A stretch of DNA of 64,000 nt from Solea solea (taxonomy: Eukaryota; Chordata; Actinopteri; Pleuronectiformes; Soleidae), in contig NC_081143.1 in assembly GCF_958295425.1 (NCBI RefSeq), positions 12,590,094-12,654,093 of the forward strand, written 5' to 3'. The notes under the pieces were generated by a model, which made no database searches, was not told where the DNA came from, and worked only from the letters and a program-made list of their open reading frames with translations. The position numbers and the translations under genes are program-made. Positions 60,044-64,000 of the stretch are shown here, piece after piece (within the stretch, counting starts at the first letter, position 1; every line of letters begins with the position of its first letter).

Positions 60044-62212
60044 CTGCAGAGAGAGAAGGAAAAGGAAAGAGACTTTTTGTTTTCATGCAATCATAGAATG
60101 TAATTATGTACCAGCCTGTACAAACCTGCTGAAATAAAACCAGTACGACAACAATATCAGAAGCAATGAAGCGGCGTCTTATTGTCGTCACAGTAAACAC
60201 TAATAAACTAATAAACATGCGGGTGACAACAAATAAAACAAATCACTTTGTCTCATTGTTTCTGAGTAAACTCAGATTCAATGATTTGTCCTATGGCAAA
60301 AACAACAAGTCAACAAAACAACACATAACATTTAGAATCTTCTTCACCCTTTTTTTCCCCCCACAAATGAAATGTTCTAAAATATTCTAAAAAGCAAATC
60401 AGGCACAAAGACTAGATTTACTGTAACTACATCTTTCCTCTTCAGATTACTGCAATGACATTTCCACTGTTCATCTTTGATTCACAGATGAAATCAAGTG
60501 ATATAAACAACGATTTTGATTTCTCCATTAAACCAACCATATGTTTGTTTGCAGCACATATGGGAAAATAAAGGTATTTATATATAAAAGAAGAAAAGAC
60601 AGCTTTATAATTCAAGTGATTACAATTAGAGTCCAAGTCATTCACAAAAGTGACAGTTAGTGTTGTTCAAACCAGAATTACATGAGGGGCATCTGAGAGG
60701 GAAGAAGGGGGCAGAACAGTGATCTTAACAGTTTAAAGAACACAGAGCTTGTACTAGAACTCTGTTTTCAGCCAAAAAGAAGAGAAAGAAACCTTTAACA
60801 AATTCAAGCATGAGAGTCTGTGCAGAAACACAACAGAGCTAATCCTAACCCTGTGATTTGTTCTTTTTTCAAGACTCAATTTACAAAAAAATTACCTTTA
60901 TTTTTATTTTATTTTATTTGCAAAATTAAAATGACAAAACATATCATGGTTGGAAAAATAAATTAACCAGGCAATTGGAAATTCCATCAATATCCCATAC
61001 TAAATATTTACAAAGTATGTTCTAAAAAAATGAAAGTAATGAACAATTGGATTAAAATGAAAACAACTACTACTAGTCTATAAAACAAAAAAACATGGGA
61101 TAATCTCAGACAATACTGCAGCAGATCAATGATTTACACATTTTTTTTTTTTAAATGTAGTTAATCTAAGATGTAAGTTGGTCCAAATTAAGTTCTTGAA
61201 TTCAGTAATAATTTAAGGGTTTTCAGTTCCAGTGGGGTTGCAAATGGATGGTGATGCTCGTAAAGACCTTTGTGGGTTTTTAAAAGCATATCTTCCAGCT
61301 TAACAGAAGCTTCTTTTACTTTAAATGGAAAAGTAATTAAATGTTGTTAATGTCTCACAATTTGTCCACTTGTGAACCTACACATGAATATAAACATAAC
61401 TTAATTTGGATAACATGAATGTAACATAGTACATCAGCAGCAGCAGATATTAATGTTATCTGAGGAGATCACCCTCAAAACATGTGTTTAAGTCAAAGAA
61501 GAGGACAAAACAGCTCCTCTGAGAAACATTTCATTTAACTAAATTAGAACCAATCTACGCTCAGATAACTCCTTAACAAGCCTTAATTCGTTGATCATTT
61601 TATTGTGCAAAAGAAAGGCCTTAATTTAAACCTTATTCCACCAGAAATAACTAATAACGTGAATTGAAAAGTATCTGATTATTGCAAAGAGACCCATAAC
61701 ATAGCTCACCCACTAACCCATAACATCTCACTTCTTATTTATCCATTTTCAGGTAAAAACTCTTATAAAGAGTAGAAACAAATCCTGATAGTGTATAAAA
61801 CAGAAGCCGAGTGTCTCAACTGATCTTGCACCCACAGTCTGAGATTTACTGCAAATAGTCCAGCAAAGGTCTTATATATAAGGTTATATTTAAATGTAAC
61901 AAGAGGTGAAGAAAATTTCACCCTCAATCAGCACCGAACCTCATTTTTGTATTTACCCCTTAAATCTTCAAGTTATTTCCAAAATATGTGAAACCACTGT
62001 GCCTCTTGAATCATCATACTGTAGCACTACAGGAGACAATAAAACAGCCTCAAACTAAATGAATCAATACATTCAACCTCAGGAAATTGAGGTTTCTAAA
62101 AAAAAAAAAAAGTAGCCTTGAAAAAGATTAACCTAAGTCCATTCCAAGACCAAAAAGAGCAGGACGACATGATGATAAAGTATAAAAATATATTTTCTAA
62201 TTCTCAGACGTC
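60044..62212. other. abcc10 3' UTR and intergenic AT-rich DNA
   Basis: From the abcc10 stop at 62,213 leftward the sequence is AT-rich and non-coding. Candidate minus-strand AATAAA signals lie near 61,599-61,604 and 60,897, so the 3' UTR is probably at least 600 bases. I see no gene, tRNA or clear mobile element between here and the candidate exon at 60,024. Confidence 0.4.
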
Positions 62213-63714
<1,502 letters not shown>

Positions 63715-64000
63715 CTGATGTTGATGAAACAGACAGAAAAGTGACTATGGATAATTACAATTGAATAAACTACAATTTCTTGTATTTTATTTATTGCTGT
63801 ACTTTAAATTTAATCAGATTCATATGACAGAATAAGAGCTATGACAATGTACTGGGGGAAATTTGTGATGATGATATTTATGACAACATTTCAAACTGAA
63901 TTACAACAAAGTTTTTGATAGGAATCCATATAAAGTTCATTATAAAAAGTGTTCAAGATGAAAAATGAATTTTTATGTAATGGAATAAATATAATAATAT

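Overview
The window looks like nuclear DNA of a teleost fish, probably a percomorph (inference). It holds five multi-exon vertebrate genes with short GT-AG introns, AT-rich noncoding DNA, and many decayed tRNA-derived SINEs, hAT-like MITE pieces and LINE tails of kinds common in fish genomes. No bacterial, viral or CRISPR-type locus was seen.

Layout. (1) 1-11,690: a tandem satellite of 37-38 bp monomers, interrupted by ten copies of a roughly 200 bp module containing a tRNA-like sequence. The array has higher-order structure, with a block of about 4 kb duplicated. (2) 12.5-31.05 kb, minus strand: a complete 32-exon collagen alpha-1(IX) gene (col9a1-like, 686 aa) that starts with a signal-peptide exon and has no NC4 domain. 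(3) 32.6-42.4 kb, plus strand: hyls1, a centriole and cilium protein. Eleven coding exons give 361 aa. One intron carries a 1.55 kb, frame-preserving, very acidic repeat ORF that may be an alternative exon. (4) 42.4-47.3 kb, minus strand: mrpl4 (mitochondrial ribosomal protein uL4m, 302 aa), tail-to-tail with hyls1. (5) 47.8-55.8 kb, minus strand: ahnak-like giant-repeat protein (2136 aa). Three small 5' coding exons encode a PDZ domain and one 6.1 kb exon encodes the repeat body. Noncoding 5' exons may lie as far out as 60.0 kb. (6) 62.2-64.0 kb, minus strand: the last five coding exons of abcc10 (MRP7), covering the second nucleotide-binding domain. The gene continues past the right edge.

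The genes do not form a pathway. They are a cartilage collagen, a centriolar protein, a mitoribosomal protein, a membrane/cytoskeletal scaffold and an ABC exporter that happen to be neighbours. The clearest regulatory arrangements are the shared 1.6 kb upstream region between divergent col9a1 and hyls1, and the crossed polyadenylation signals between convergent hyls1 and mrpl4. Exon boundaries were set by hand from splice sites, reading phase and remembered vertebrate homologues. For every gene all phases close without a stop, which is strong internal support. Repeat family names are from memory and were not checked against a library.
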